This document shows positions 1-7,078 of a stretch of 15,179 bases of DNA, piece after piece. Each line of letters begins with the position of its first letter. Positions within the stretch are counted from its first letter, which is position 1. The notes beneath the pieces are model-generated. The model was not told the DNA's origin, did not search any database, and was given only the letters and a program-made list of their open reading frames with translations. The position numbers were made by a program, and so were the translations under genes. This DNA is from CAZOIA01 sp964579675 (GTDB taxonomy: Bacteria; Planctomycetota; Phycisphaerae; UBA1845; PWPN01): positions 1 through 15,179 of the forward strand of contig CAZOIA010000138.1 in the NCBI GenBank assembly GCA_964579675.1. The letters are read 5' to 3'.

Positions 1-1346
1 TCGTCGTCGATGATGAACCCGCAATGCGAGCCGGGCTCCAGGAGCTCCTCGAACAGGAGGGGTGCACGGTGGATGTCGTGGCGGACGGCGGATCGGCCAT
101 GGAGCGCATGCGCCAGACCGTCTTCGACCTGGTGGTGACCGACCTGGTTATGGAGGGGGTTGACGGGATGATGCTGCTGGAGTGGACCCGCGAGCATTGC
201 CCGGAGACGCTGGTCATCATGATCACGGGTTACTCCACCGTTCCCAGCGCGGTCGAGGCGATGCAGAAAGGGGCGTTTCATTACCTGGCCAAGCCGTTCC
301 AGCTCGACGAGGTGCGCATGATCGTCCGGCACGCGCTGGACAGCCGGCTGCTGCAGCAGGAGAACCTGGCCCTTCGCCGGGAACTGGAAGTCTACCACCC
401 GCAGGAGGAAATCGTCGGGCAGAGCAGGGGCATCCGTAGCGTGCTCGACCTGGTCACCCGGATCGCCCCAACCGACTCGCCCGTATTGATCTATGGCGAG
501 ACGGGTACGGGCAAGGAACTGATTGCCCGTCGGATTCACGAGGAAAGTGCCCGCAACAAGGGCGCGTTCATCACGGTCAATTCGGCGTCGCTGCCTGAGA
601 ACCTGCTTGAGAGCGAGCTGTTCGGGCATGTCAAGGGCGCGTTCACCGGTGCTCACAGCAATCGCGAGGGCTTGTTCCAGGCGGCGGACGGCGGGACGTT
701 GTTCCTGGACGAGGTGGGTGACGTGGGTCTGGCAGCGCAGGCCCGGCTCCTGCGGGCCCTGGAGTCCGGGGAGATCCGCCGGGTGGGGGAAGACCTGGCC
801 CGGCACGTTGACGTTCGCATCATTGCCGCCACCAACTGCGACCTTCAGCAGGCAGTGAAACAAAAGGCGTTCCGTGAGGACCTCTACTATCGCCTGAACG
901 TGGTAAGCCTGACCGTCCCGCCGCTGCGTGACCGACGGGAGGATATTCCGCTGTTGGCCGAGCACTTCGGGCACCTGAGCGCATCGAGTGACCGCCGGCC
1001 CTTTACCGGGTTCACCCGCGAGGTGCTGGATTATCTCAAATCGTATGGCTGGCCCGGGAACGTCCGCGAGCTGGAGAACGCGATCCGGCGGGCGGTTATC
1101 CTCAGCGGCGGCCGCCTGATCACTATGGCTGATCTGCCCCCGTCCCTGTTGCCCGGGGGTCACGAGAAGGAACCAGATGCCCCAAGTCCCCAAAGGAGCC
1201 TGGAAGAGGTCGAGAGGCGACACATCCTCGACGTGCTCCGCTCGACGGGCGGCAACAAGACGCGGGCCGCGGAGATCCTCGGCATCAGCCGCCCGACCCT
1301 CCGCAGCAAGCTGGGCAAGTACGGAGTCCAAGCCGACGAGGATTAG
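1..1346 (+). CDS. Sigma-54-dependent response regulator, NtrC family (5' end outside window)
   Basis: Transcriptional activator that would be phosphorylated by a partner histidine kinase and drive sigma-54 promoters. The frame is already open at position 3 and reads VVDDEPAM, the acidic start of a receiver domain, so the first in-frame ATG (24) is internal and the true start lies left of the window. The phospho-acceptor Asp is the codon at 141-143 (VVTDLVM), the conserved Thr is in MITGYS, and the conserved Lys is the codon at 291-293 (LAKPF). The AAA+ domain follows with Walker A GETGTGKE, the sigma-54-contacting GAFTGA loop and Walker B GTLFLDE. A C-terminal Fis-type helix-turn-helix contains EILGISRPTLRSKL. 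All three domains look intact. No kinase gene lies to the right, so the partner is unknown, and the target promoters cannot be read from here. Confidence 0.96.
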   Translation, partial: VVDDEPAMRAGLQELLEQEGCTVDVVADGGSAMERMRQTVFDLVVTDLVMEGVDGMMLLEWTREHCPETLVIMITGYSTVPSAVEAMQKGAFHYLAKPFQLDEVRMIVRHALDSRLLQQENLALRRELEVYHPQEEIVGQSRGIRSVLDLVTRIAPTDSPVLIYGETGTGKELIARRIHEESARNKGAFITVNSASLPENLLESELFGHVKGAFTGAHSNREGLFQAADGGTLFLDEVGDVGLAAQARLLRALESGEIRRVGEDLARHVDVRIIAATNCDLQQAVKQKAFREDLYYRLNVVSLTVPPLRDRREDIPLLAEHFGHLSASSDRRPFTGFTREVLDYLKSYGWPGNVRELENAIRRAVILSGGRLITMADLPPSLLPGGHEKEPDAPSPQRSLEEVERRHILDVLRSTGGNKTRAAEILGISRPTLRSKLGKYGVQADED

Positions 1347-1424
1347 CCCCCTCTCGATCTTCCCTTGCCTGCCTCTCACGCTGTCCGCCCCAGGTGCCGG
1401 CCGCCGATCCCCTGCCCCCATCCA

Positions 1425-1453
1425 TTGAATGACCCCTGAGGCCGAAATAGAAT
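1425..1453 (+). promoter_or_regulatory. Sigma-70-type promoter for truA, predicting a leaderless transcript
   Basis: TTGAAT (1425-1430) and TAGAAT (1448-1453) are separated by exactly 17 bases, close to the -35/-10 consensus. Only six C residues lie between the -10 box and the truA ATG at 1460. The expected transcription start therefore falls on or next to the start codon, and no Shine-Dalgarno sequence is present. Seen by eye only; no promoter mapping is available. Confidence 0.55.
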
Positions 1454-1459
1454 CCCCCC

Positions 1460-2299
1460 ATGGAACGAAACATGCGACTGGTGGTGGCCTACGACGGGAC
1501 GAATTTCCACGGCTGGCAGAAACAACCAGGCTTGCGGACCGTCCAGGACACACTTGAGCAGGCTGTCCGGCGGGTAGTCCGACACCAGGCCCTGATCCAC
1601 GGCTCGGGGCGGACCGATGCCGGCGTTCACGCCCGCGGGCAGGTTGCCAACTTCGAGACGACCTGCGAGCTGCCTGCCGGGAATCTGTGCAGGGCCATCG
1701 GCTCGCGGCTGCCCAAGGACGTCTCGTTGATCCGGGTCAGCGAGGTCCCGTCCGGCTTCCGCTCTTCCCTGCATGCCTTGTCGAAACTCTACCGCTACAC
1801 GATCTACAACGACCCCGGCCGGCCGGTCGAGCGGCATCGGCAGCCCTATGTCTACCATTTCTGGAATCCTCTGGATGTCCACCGGATGCGGGCGGCGGCC
1901 GCCCGGCTGGTCGGCGAGCATGATTTCGCCGGCTTCGCGAGCAAGGGCAGCGACCGGGAAACAACAGTCCGCACCATCCTCCGCCTCGATGTCTACCGGC
2001 ACTACAGCGAGATCCACATCGACACGGAAGGAACCGGCTTCCTCTACAACCAGGTGCGCAACATTGCCGGCACACTGGTGGAGATCGGCCGGGGGCATTG
2101 GGAGCCGCCGTGCGTGGACGAAATCCTAGCCAGCGGCGACCGCTCCAAGGCCGGCCCGACCGCCCCGGCCCGCGGACTTTGCCTCCAGTGGGTCCGGTAC
2201 GACATGACCCGCCCCTACCCGGCCGCGATCGGCTCCGGCGGGCAAGGCGAACCGGAACCCCCGCCGCCGGCCCTGCCGGGCGCGGACCAGGCCCCATGA
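1460..2299 (+). CDS. truA: tRNA pseudouridine synthase A
   Basis: Converts uridines 38-40 of the tRNA anticodon arm to pseudouridine; a cytoplasmic enzyme. The 279-residue protein carries the family signature GSGRTDAGVHA at residues 48-58, with the catalytic Asp at 53. It also has the KLYRY block near 109-113, HDFAGFAS near 154-161 and the TGFLYNQVRNIAGTL block near 192-206. After CLQWVRYD the last roughly 30 residues are a Pro/Gly/Glu-rich tail not needed for the fold. The start at 1460 is favoured by its position six bases after a -10 box; ATG 1472 is an alternative that also keeps the whole domain. The stop overlaps the next gene's start as ATGA, so the glycosyltransferase is probably translationally coupled. 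Confidence 0.96.
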   Translation: MERNMRLVVAYDGTNFHGWQKQPGLRTVQDTLEQAVRRVVRHQALIHGSGRTDAGVHARGQVANFETTCELPAGNLCRAIGSRLPKDVSLIRVSEVPSGFRSSLHALSKLYRYTIYNDPGRPVERHRQPYVYHFWNPLDVHRMRAAAARLVGEHDFAGFASKGSDRETTVRTILRLDVYRHYSEIHIDTEGTGFLYNQVRNIAGTLVEIGRGHWEPPCVDEILASGDRSKAGPTAPARGLCLQWVRYDMTRPYPAAIGSGGQGEPEPPPPALPGADQAP

Positions 2300-3507
2300 A
2301 TGTTTGCCACGTTATTACCCGGCTCATCGTGGGCGGTGCCCAGGAGAACACGCTGCTGACGTGCGCCGGCCTGCACGCTCGCGGACATCGGGTCACGTTG
2401 ATCACCGGCCCGGACGCCGGTTCGGAAGGCTCCTTGCTGGAAGAAGCCCGCGGGGGCAGCTTCGACCTCCGCGTCGTGGGCTCGCTGCACCGGGCGATTC
2501 GGCCGACTTGCGATCACCGGGCCCGGCACGAACTGACGGCGATGCTGGCGGAGATCCGGCCGGACGTGGTCCACACCCACAGCAGCAAGGCCGGTATCCT
2601 GGGCCGGCTTGCCGCCCGCGACGCCGGCGCAGGGATCATCGTGCACACCATCCACGGTATGAGCTTCAATCGAACCCAGCCCTGGCCCCTCCGCATGCTC
2701 TACCGCCGCCTGGAAAGGTATTGTGCGCGGTTTACCGACCGGCTGATCACCGTCGCCGACGCGATGACCATCCAGGCGGTCGCCGCCGGCGTGGCCCCGC
2801 CCGAGAAGTTCGTCAGGATCTACTCGGGCATGCAGACCGACTGGTACAACCGCGAGCACTACGACCGCCGGGCGGTGCGGCAAGCCTGGGGCGTGACCGG
2901 CGACGAGGTCGTCATCGGCGCGGTAGCCCGGCTCTTCATGAACAAGGGCTACGAACAACTCATCCCGGCGATGGCCGAAGCGGCCAGGCGTGCAGGCGAA
3001 CTACGGTTCGTCTGGGTGGGCGAGGGCGGCCAGCGGGCCGAGTACGAGAGACGGCTTGAAATGCTTGGCATCCGCCCCCGGGTTCACCTGACAGGTCTGG
3101 TCGAGCCCCGGGAAGTCCCGCGAATGCTGGCCGGCATGGACATCGTAGTCCACGCCTCGCAATGGGAGGGCCTGCCGAGGGTTGCGGTGCAAGGGCTGCT
3201 AATGGAGCGCCCGGTGATCAGCTTCGACATCGACGGGGCTCCGGAGGTGGTTCTGCCCGAGAGAACGGGCATCCTGGTGCCGCTGAACGACATCGGACGG
3301 CTGGCCGATGCGATGGTCACGTTGTCGCGGGATGAGGGTCGGCGAGCACGGCTTGGCAGGGCCGGTCGGGAACTCTGCCTGCAGCGTTTCGACCACAACG
3401 CCATGGTGGAGGCCGTCGAACGCGTATACGAAGAACTGGTGGCCCGCAACGGGGCGGCTACTGCTTGGACAGATCCACAATCCTGTCGAAAGCATCGGCA
3501 TCACTGA
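2296..3507 (+). CDS. Glycosyltransferase family 4 (GT-B fold)
   Basis: Predicted to move a sugar from a nucleotide-sugar donor to a glycan or lipid acceptor; substrates unknown. The 403-residue protein has the N-terminal GT4 acceptor domain (VITRLIVGGAQENTLL, then DVVHTHSSKAGILGRLAA near 90-107). The C-terminal donor domain has ARLFMNKGYEQLI near 211-223, with R212 and K217 in the usual diphosphate-binding places, VWVGEG near 239-244, and EGLPRVAVQ at 291-299. In the classic EX7E motif the last residue is Glu; here it is Gln299, as in some GT4 subgroups. The start is the ATG inside the ATGA overlap with truA. An upstream in-frame extension to 2098 is only truA read in another frame. The last 16 residues (after VARNGAA) overlap rplT on the other strand and look unlike the family. 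No transmembrane segment is seen. Confidence 0.93.
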   Translation: MNVCHVITRLIVGGAQENTLLTCAGLHARGHRVTLITGPDAGSEGSLLEEARGGSFDLRVVGSLHRAIRPTCDHRARHELTAMLAEIRPDVVHTHSSKAGILGRLAARDAGAGIIVHTIHGMSFNRTQPWPLRMLYRRLERYCARFTDRLITVADAMTIQAVAAGVAPPEKFVRIYSGMQTDWYNREHYDRRAVRQAWGVTGDEVVIGAVARLFMNKGYEQLIPAMAEAARRAGELRFVWVGEGGQRAEYERRLEMLGIRPRVHLTGLVEPREVPRMLAGMDIVVHASQWEGLPRVAVQGLLMERPVISFDIDGAPEVVLPERTGILVPLNDIGRLADAMVTLSRDEGRRARLGRAGRELCLQRFDHNAMVEAVERVYEELVARNGAATAWTDPQSCRKHRHH

Positions 3508-3805
3508 TCGCCAGCTCGCTGAGCATCTTGCGATTGAGGGCGATCGAGGACTTCCGCAGGCCGTTGATGAACTGGGAGTAACTGACGCCCCGGGCCCGGC
3601 AGGCGGCGGTAATGCGAGTGATCCACAACGCCCGGAAGTCACGTTTACGATTCCGGCGGTCGCGATAGGCATACTGGCCGGCCCGCGTCACCGCGTCGCC
3701 CATTTTTCCCGCCAGCTTGCTGCGGGCGCCGCGATATCCCTTGGTCGCCTCACGGAGGCGACGTTTGCGTCGGGATCGGGCAGCGCCGCTGGTGGCACGC
3801 GGCAT
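3458..3805 (-). CDS. rplT: 50S ribosomal protein L20
   Basis: Early-binding 23S rRNA protein required for 50S assembly. At 115 residues it has the normal length. The highly basic N-terminus runs from RRKRRLREATKGYRGARSK into AGQYAYRDRRNRKRDFRALW, and the globular part has ITRITAACRARGVSYSQF and LNRKMLSELAISD. A strong AGGAGGT Shine-Dalgarno sits about 7 bases before the ATG at 3805, which fixes the start. It follows rpmI on the same strand with a 78-base gap. Its last 50 bases overlap the end of the convergent glycosyltransferase gene, so any terminator must lie inside that gene; none is evident. Confidence 0.98.
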   Translation of the reverse strand: MPRATSGAARSRRKRRLREATKGYRGARSKLAGKMGDAVTRAGQYAYRDRRNRKRDFRALWITRITAACRARGVSYSQFINGLRKSSIALNRKMLSELAISDADAFDRIVDLSKQ

Positions 3806-3883
3806 CGGAGACCTCCTGAGACAGCGAGATCGCCCCCCACCGCAAACCGGCAGGAGGCGGCAATCCTTCCCTCACGCGGTCCG

Positions 3884-4078
3884 CTATCGGCCCATCGCCG
3901 TCAGAACCTTCCTGGCTTCCGCCTTCGGCATCAGCGCAGTCCGACGCAGGCGACGCCGCTGTTTGCTGGGCCGGCCGCTCAGCAGGTGGCCGGTGAAGGA
4001 CTTGCGGCGCTTGACCTTGCCCTTGCCCGTGATCTTCACCCGCTTGTTCAGCCCCTTGTGTGTCTTCTGCTTTGGCAT
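3884..4078 (-). CDS. rpmI: 50S ribosomal protein L35
   Basis: A 64-residue basic protein of the large ribosomal subunit. It begins MPKQKTHKGLNKRVKITGKG, the standard L35 start, followed by KVKRRKSFTGHLLSGRPSKQ and an Arg-rich helix. A longer in-frame reading to 4153 adds 25 residues not found in the family. ATG 4078 is chosen because the family starts at MPK and GAGGG lies 7-8 bases upstream. It sits in the usual rpmI-rplT pair, but the gene upstream is acylphosphatase, not infC. Confidence 0.97.
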   Translation of the reverse strand: MPKQKTHKGLNKRVKITGKGKVKRRKSFTGHLLSGRPSKQRRRLRRTALMPKAEARKVLTAMGR

Positions 4079-4124
4079 TGCGGACCCTCGGGACGGTCTG
4101 AATCCAGCCAGCAAAACGAGAAAC

Positions 4125-4153
4125 ATGCTAGCAGAACCGAGCTGGCAAGGCAA
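4125..4153 (-). promoter_or_regulatory. Sigma-70-type promoter for rpmI-rplT
   Basis: On the minus strand TTGCCT (4153-4148) and TAGCAT (4130-4125) are separated by 17 bases. Transcription would start near 4118, giving a leader of about 40 bases before rpmI. It lies in the 78-base gap after the acylphosphatase gene. It would let the ribosomal pair be expressed independently of the upstream ABC operon. Seen by eye; no experimental support. Confidence 0.45.
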
Positions 4154-4156
4154 ACT

Positions 4157-4444
4157 TCAGAAACGGATGGAGAACCCGTCGAATTCAGCGGTGCCGGGGC
4201 TCTCGTTCCGTTGTGCGTCGCGGATGTAACCTGCCATTGCCTCCTCGACGGCGGCAACGAACCGCTGCAACTCCGACCGGGGGGCCTCCGCGACCAACTC
4301 GACCCGCCCATCCGGCAGGTTGCGGACGTACCCGGCCACCGCGGACCGGCGGGCCACCCGCTCGACCGTGTACCGAAACCCCACACCCTGCACGATCCCC
4401 GAGAAGAGGATCGTCCAGCGAACACGCTCATGGACACCGGGCAT
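4157..4444 (-). CDS. acyP: Acylphosphatase
   Basis: Hydrolyses the carboxyl-phosphate bond of acyl phosphates; a small cytoplasmic enzyme. The 95 residues cover the whole fold. The phosphate-binding loop is FSGIVQGVGFRYTVERVAR, with catalytic Arg24, and GYVRNLPDGRVELVAE carries catalytic Asn42. It starts 12 bases after the stop of the DUF4340 gene, so the two are probably co-transcribed. A weak AGGT lies upstream of the ATG. The cellular substrate is not known for most bacterial members and the context does not reveal it. Confidence 0.95.
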   Translation of the reverse strand: MPGVHERVRWTILFSGIVQGVGFRYTVERVARRSAVAGYVRNLPDGRVELVAEAPRSELQRFVAAVEEAMAGYIRDAQRNESPGTAEFDGFSIRF

Positions 4445-4456
4445 GGGTGACCTGCG

Positions 4457-7072
4457 CTACTTGGCTTTCTCGAAGTCTTCGAGCTTCCTGAGGCACTTGC
4501 CAGCCTGATCGCCCTTGAGCAGGAAGACCTTCTTCGAGCCGGCCAGCACGGCGTACCGGCTATTGTCGGGGTCCTCGGCGGGGCCGCTCTTGGACACCAG
4601 GATCTCGATCCGCTCGCCACCCTCCGGGACGACGGCCACCCGGTTCACCTGCTTGTCGAGTTCGTATTTGCTCAGGTCCGTCGTGGCATACGCGACGTAG
4701 CGGTGCGTCTTGAGATCGCGGAAGTCGTTGAGCGCCTCGGTCACCTTCTCCTTGTCGATCGGCAGAACGGGGTCGGCCGCGTACGTCCAGTCCTCGTCCG
4801 ACTTGCGGAACGTCAGGTCCCGCTCGTCGGTGCGGAACGCCACCTCGATCACGTCGTCAACCTCGAACTTGACGATCTGCCGGTCATGCATCTCGGCGAC
4901 GGCGTCTTCGTAAACCTTGCTGTCCAGCTCGTAGACCATGTCGCTCTTGCCGTCGGCGCGACAGGCGTAGGTCTTGCCGTCTTGCCGGCTGAGCAGCAGG
5001 CGGTAGATCGTGGGGGCCGGCGGCGGAGCCGCCGGGCGGGTCTCCGCGGGCCGGTTGGCGGAGGGCGTATCTGTCGATGCGGTGCCCGCCGGTCGCGTGG
5101 TCGCGGAATCGGAGCCCTGCGACGGCTGCGTGGCCGCCCTCAGTAATGCCAGTTCGTCCTTGATGATCTTGGTTAGCTCGGGCTTCTCCTCGTCAGGGTG
5201 TTCTCTCTGATATTGCAGCAGGCTTTCGAGCTTGGCGATCTCTTTCTGGGTCTCCTCCGGCGACATGTTGGCCAGATCCTTCGCTGGCCGGGTCGCGGGA
5301 CCGTCAGCCGGTTGCGTGGCCGCAGCCTCTTCGCCGGGCTGGGTTTCGGTCTTGGGCTCGCCGACGACCTTGGCATCGGGCTCGGCCGTCAACGGCTGGA
5401 GGTGAACGGCCAAGGTGACGGCCGGTGAGTCCAGGCCGAAGCGGGCCTTGTCGCCCGCTGCCGCCACCCGCTTGGCCCGCAACGACGACAGATCCTGCAG
5501 GAGGTTGCGGACCGCATCCGCGTCGGCGGCCGCTTCCACCGGCCCGACGAGCGACCACTTGTGGTTGGTCTTGGCGAGGACGACGGGGTCAGCTCCCGCT
5601 CGGGCGATCTCGATCCGCTTGGCCCGCCCCTGCGGGAAGGTCATGACCTTGCGATCCCGATAGGATACCGGCCCCGCCAGAAGCTGGGCTGCGTCATCCT
5701 CGCGAACGACCACGGTCGCTTCTTCCGCCGCATTGCGAACGTAGACCATTTTGCCGCTGGGGCTCGCCGGGCCGACGAGAATTGTAGTCGGGTTCGCCTG
5801 GCCTTCCTGGGTGACGGTGATCCTGCCCCGGGGGTTGTCCCAATCGGTCGCGACCACGAGTCTGTCCGGGTCAACGAAATCAACGGCCTTCAGCTCGCGC
5901 ACCGCCTTGATCAGATCTTCAACCATAGCGGAATCGCACTGTGCCCCGTCGGCGAAGCCCCATTTGCCGTCCCGCTTGGCGAGCGTCATGATCCCGTCCG
6001 GCGTGCGCGACACCACCTTGATGACCTTGGCTGAGTCGATCTTGGCCAGGGACTTCTCCCTCAGTTCGGACAGGTCGGGCGAAAGTTCCTTGAGGGTGTA
6101 CTCCGTAACGGAGAAAACCCAGGGTGCGGACTTGATTCGGGCGAAGTAGGAGTTGTCATCGGCTGCACCACCGACCAGCAGCACGTGGGTCGTGGTCTCG
6201 GTGGAAGGCTGGGTGTCCGCCGGCTTGGTGTCGGGATCGCCCGGCTCGGCCTTGGCCGGTATCGTCTTGGCGGTCTCCATCGTAACCTTGAGCCGGGGCG
6301 CGTCGAGACCATAGGGCCGGTACGAAGCGGGCTCGTCCTCCACCCATTCCTCAGCGCGCAGGGTGGTGAATTGCCGGGCCACACGATCCGCCCGGGCCTT
6401 GTCGGCTCGCCCCCGGGCCGGGCGCTCGATCACCCAGTCGTCGCCGCTCTTGACCAACTTGAAGCCGGCCACGCCGGTCACCTCGACCTGGGTGACTTCC
6501 TTGAGATCGGCCTTGAGCACACCCTTGTCCCGGTAACTCGACAGCCGCTTGGTGAACGCGCTGCTGAGGTCCTCCTGGGTCTCATAGATCGTGTCCGCCC
6601 CACCCCGCCGAATGTAGTTGCCCTTGCCGGTGGGCAATCGAGACCCGAGCGCCAGCTCTGCCGCCACCTTGTCGCCCTTGAATAACTTCACGATCGCCAC
6701 CGGCTTGGTGAGACCGGAGACCGAGTCGCGGGGACGATCCTCGTTGCCCGTGGGGTATTCCTTGAGGTACTTGACGCCGGTCACCTTGTCCACGATCGAC
6801 TTGACCTCCCAGTCGGTGGCCGGGCACGAGATCGGCTCGACCATCATCCAGGTGTCGTCCTGCTTCTCGAAGACGCGTTGGGGGTGCCTGCTGCCCCTGA
6901 CCGCCACCTCGACGCGGTCGATGTCTTCGGACTTGAGATCAAAAAGCGCCTTGGCGGTCGTTGTCGGTTCCGGGACTGCCTGTCGCTCTTCCCACGGCTT
7001 GGCGACGAGAAACAGGTAGGCTGCCACCACCACCGCCACGATTGCTACAATGAGGGTCGTCCTTGTGTTCAT
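4457..7072 (-). CDS. DUF4340 repeat protein, membrane-anchored, linked to Gld-type ABC transporter
   Basis: An 871-residue protein with an N-terminal membrane anchor at about 6-24 (LIVAIVAVVVAAYLFLVA); the rest is probably outside the cytoplasm. I read five copies of one DUF4340-like module. Module openings lie near residues 50, 193, 349, 485 and 740 (for example DIDRVEVAVRG, KEVTQVEVTG, KRIEIARAG, DVIEVAFRT). Each is followed by a Lys/Trp strand (KSGDDWVIERP, KRDGKWGF, KTNHKWSL, KSDEDWTY) and ends with a short tyrosine-plus-valine hairpin (YIRRGGADTIYE, VYVRNAAEEATVVV, TYACRADGKSDMVYE, YAVLAGSKKVFLL). A disordered linker of about 120 residues, rich in TQP and TRP triplets, interrupts module 4 at about 565-688. 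It starts 6 bases after the GldG-like gene, the usual neighbour of DUF4340 genes. Biochemical function is unknown for the family. Confidence 0.88.
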   Translation of the reverse strand: MNTRTTLIVAIVAVVVAAYLFLVAKPWEERQAVPEPTTTAKALFDLKSEDIDRVEVAVRGSRHPQRVFEKQDDTWMMVEPISCPATDWEVKSIVDKVTGVKYLKEYPTGNEDRPRDSVSGLTKPVAIVKLFKGDKVAAELALGSRLPTGKGNYIRRGGADTIYETQEDLSSAFTKRLSSYRDKGVLKADLKEVTQVEVTGVAGFKLVKSGDDWVIERPARGRADKARADRVARQFTTLRAEEWVEDEPASYRPYGLDAPRLKVTMETAKTIPAKAEPGDPDTKPADTQPSTETTTHVLLVGGAADDNSYFARIKSAPWVFSVTEYTLKELSPDLSELREKSLAKIDSAKVIKVVSRTPDGIMTLAKRDGKWGFADGAQCDSAMVEDLIKAVRELKAVDFVDPDRLVVATDWDNPRGRITVTQEGQANPTTILVGPASPSGKMVYVRNAAEEATVVVREDDAAQLLAGPVSYRDRKVMTFPQGRAKRIEIARAGADPVVLAKTNHKWSLVGPVEAAADADAVRNLLQDLSSLRAKRVAAAGDKARFGLDSPAVTLAVHLQPLTAEPDAKVVGEPKTETQPGEEAAATQPADGPATRPAKDLANMSPEETQKEIAKLESLLQYQREHPDEEKPELTKIIKDELALLRAATQPSQGSDSATTRPAGTASTDTPSANRPAETRPAAPPPAPTIYRLLLSRQDGKTYACRADGKSDMVYELDSKVYEDAVAEMHDRQIVKFEVDDVIEVAFRTDERDLTFRKSDEDWTYAADPVLPIDKEKVTEALNDFRDLKTHRYVAYATTDLSKYELDKQVNRVAVVPEGGERIEILVSKSGPAEDPDNSRYAVLAGSKKVFLLKGDQAGKCLRKLEDFEKAK

Positions 7073-7078
7073 GGCCGT

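Noticed and set aside
2098..2295. 66-residue N-terminal extension of the glycosyltransferase frame
   Set aside because: It overlaps the truA coding end, is Arg/Pro-rich and non-domain-like, while the GT4 fold starts exactly at ATG 2296 in an ATGA overlap.
4079..4153. 25-residue extension of L35
   Set aside because: L35 proteins start at MPK, a ribosome binding site precedes ATG 4078, and the extension covers the likely promoter.
3308..4450. 380-codon open frame on the plus strand
   Set aside because: It runs antisense through rplT, rpmI and acyP, all firmly identified; long antisense frames are common in GC-rich DNA.
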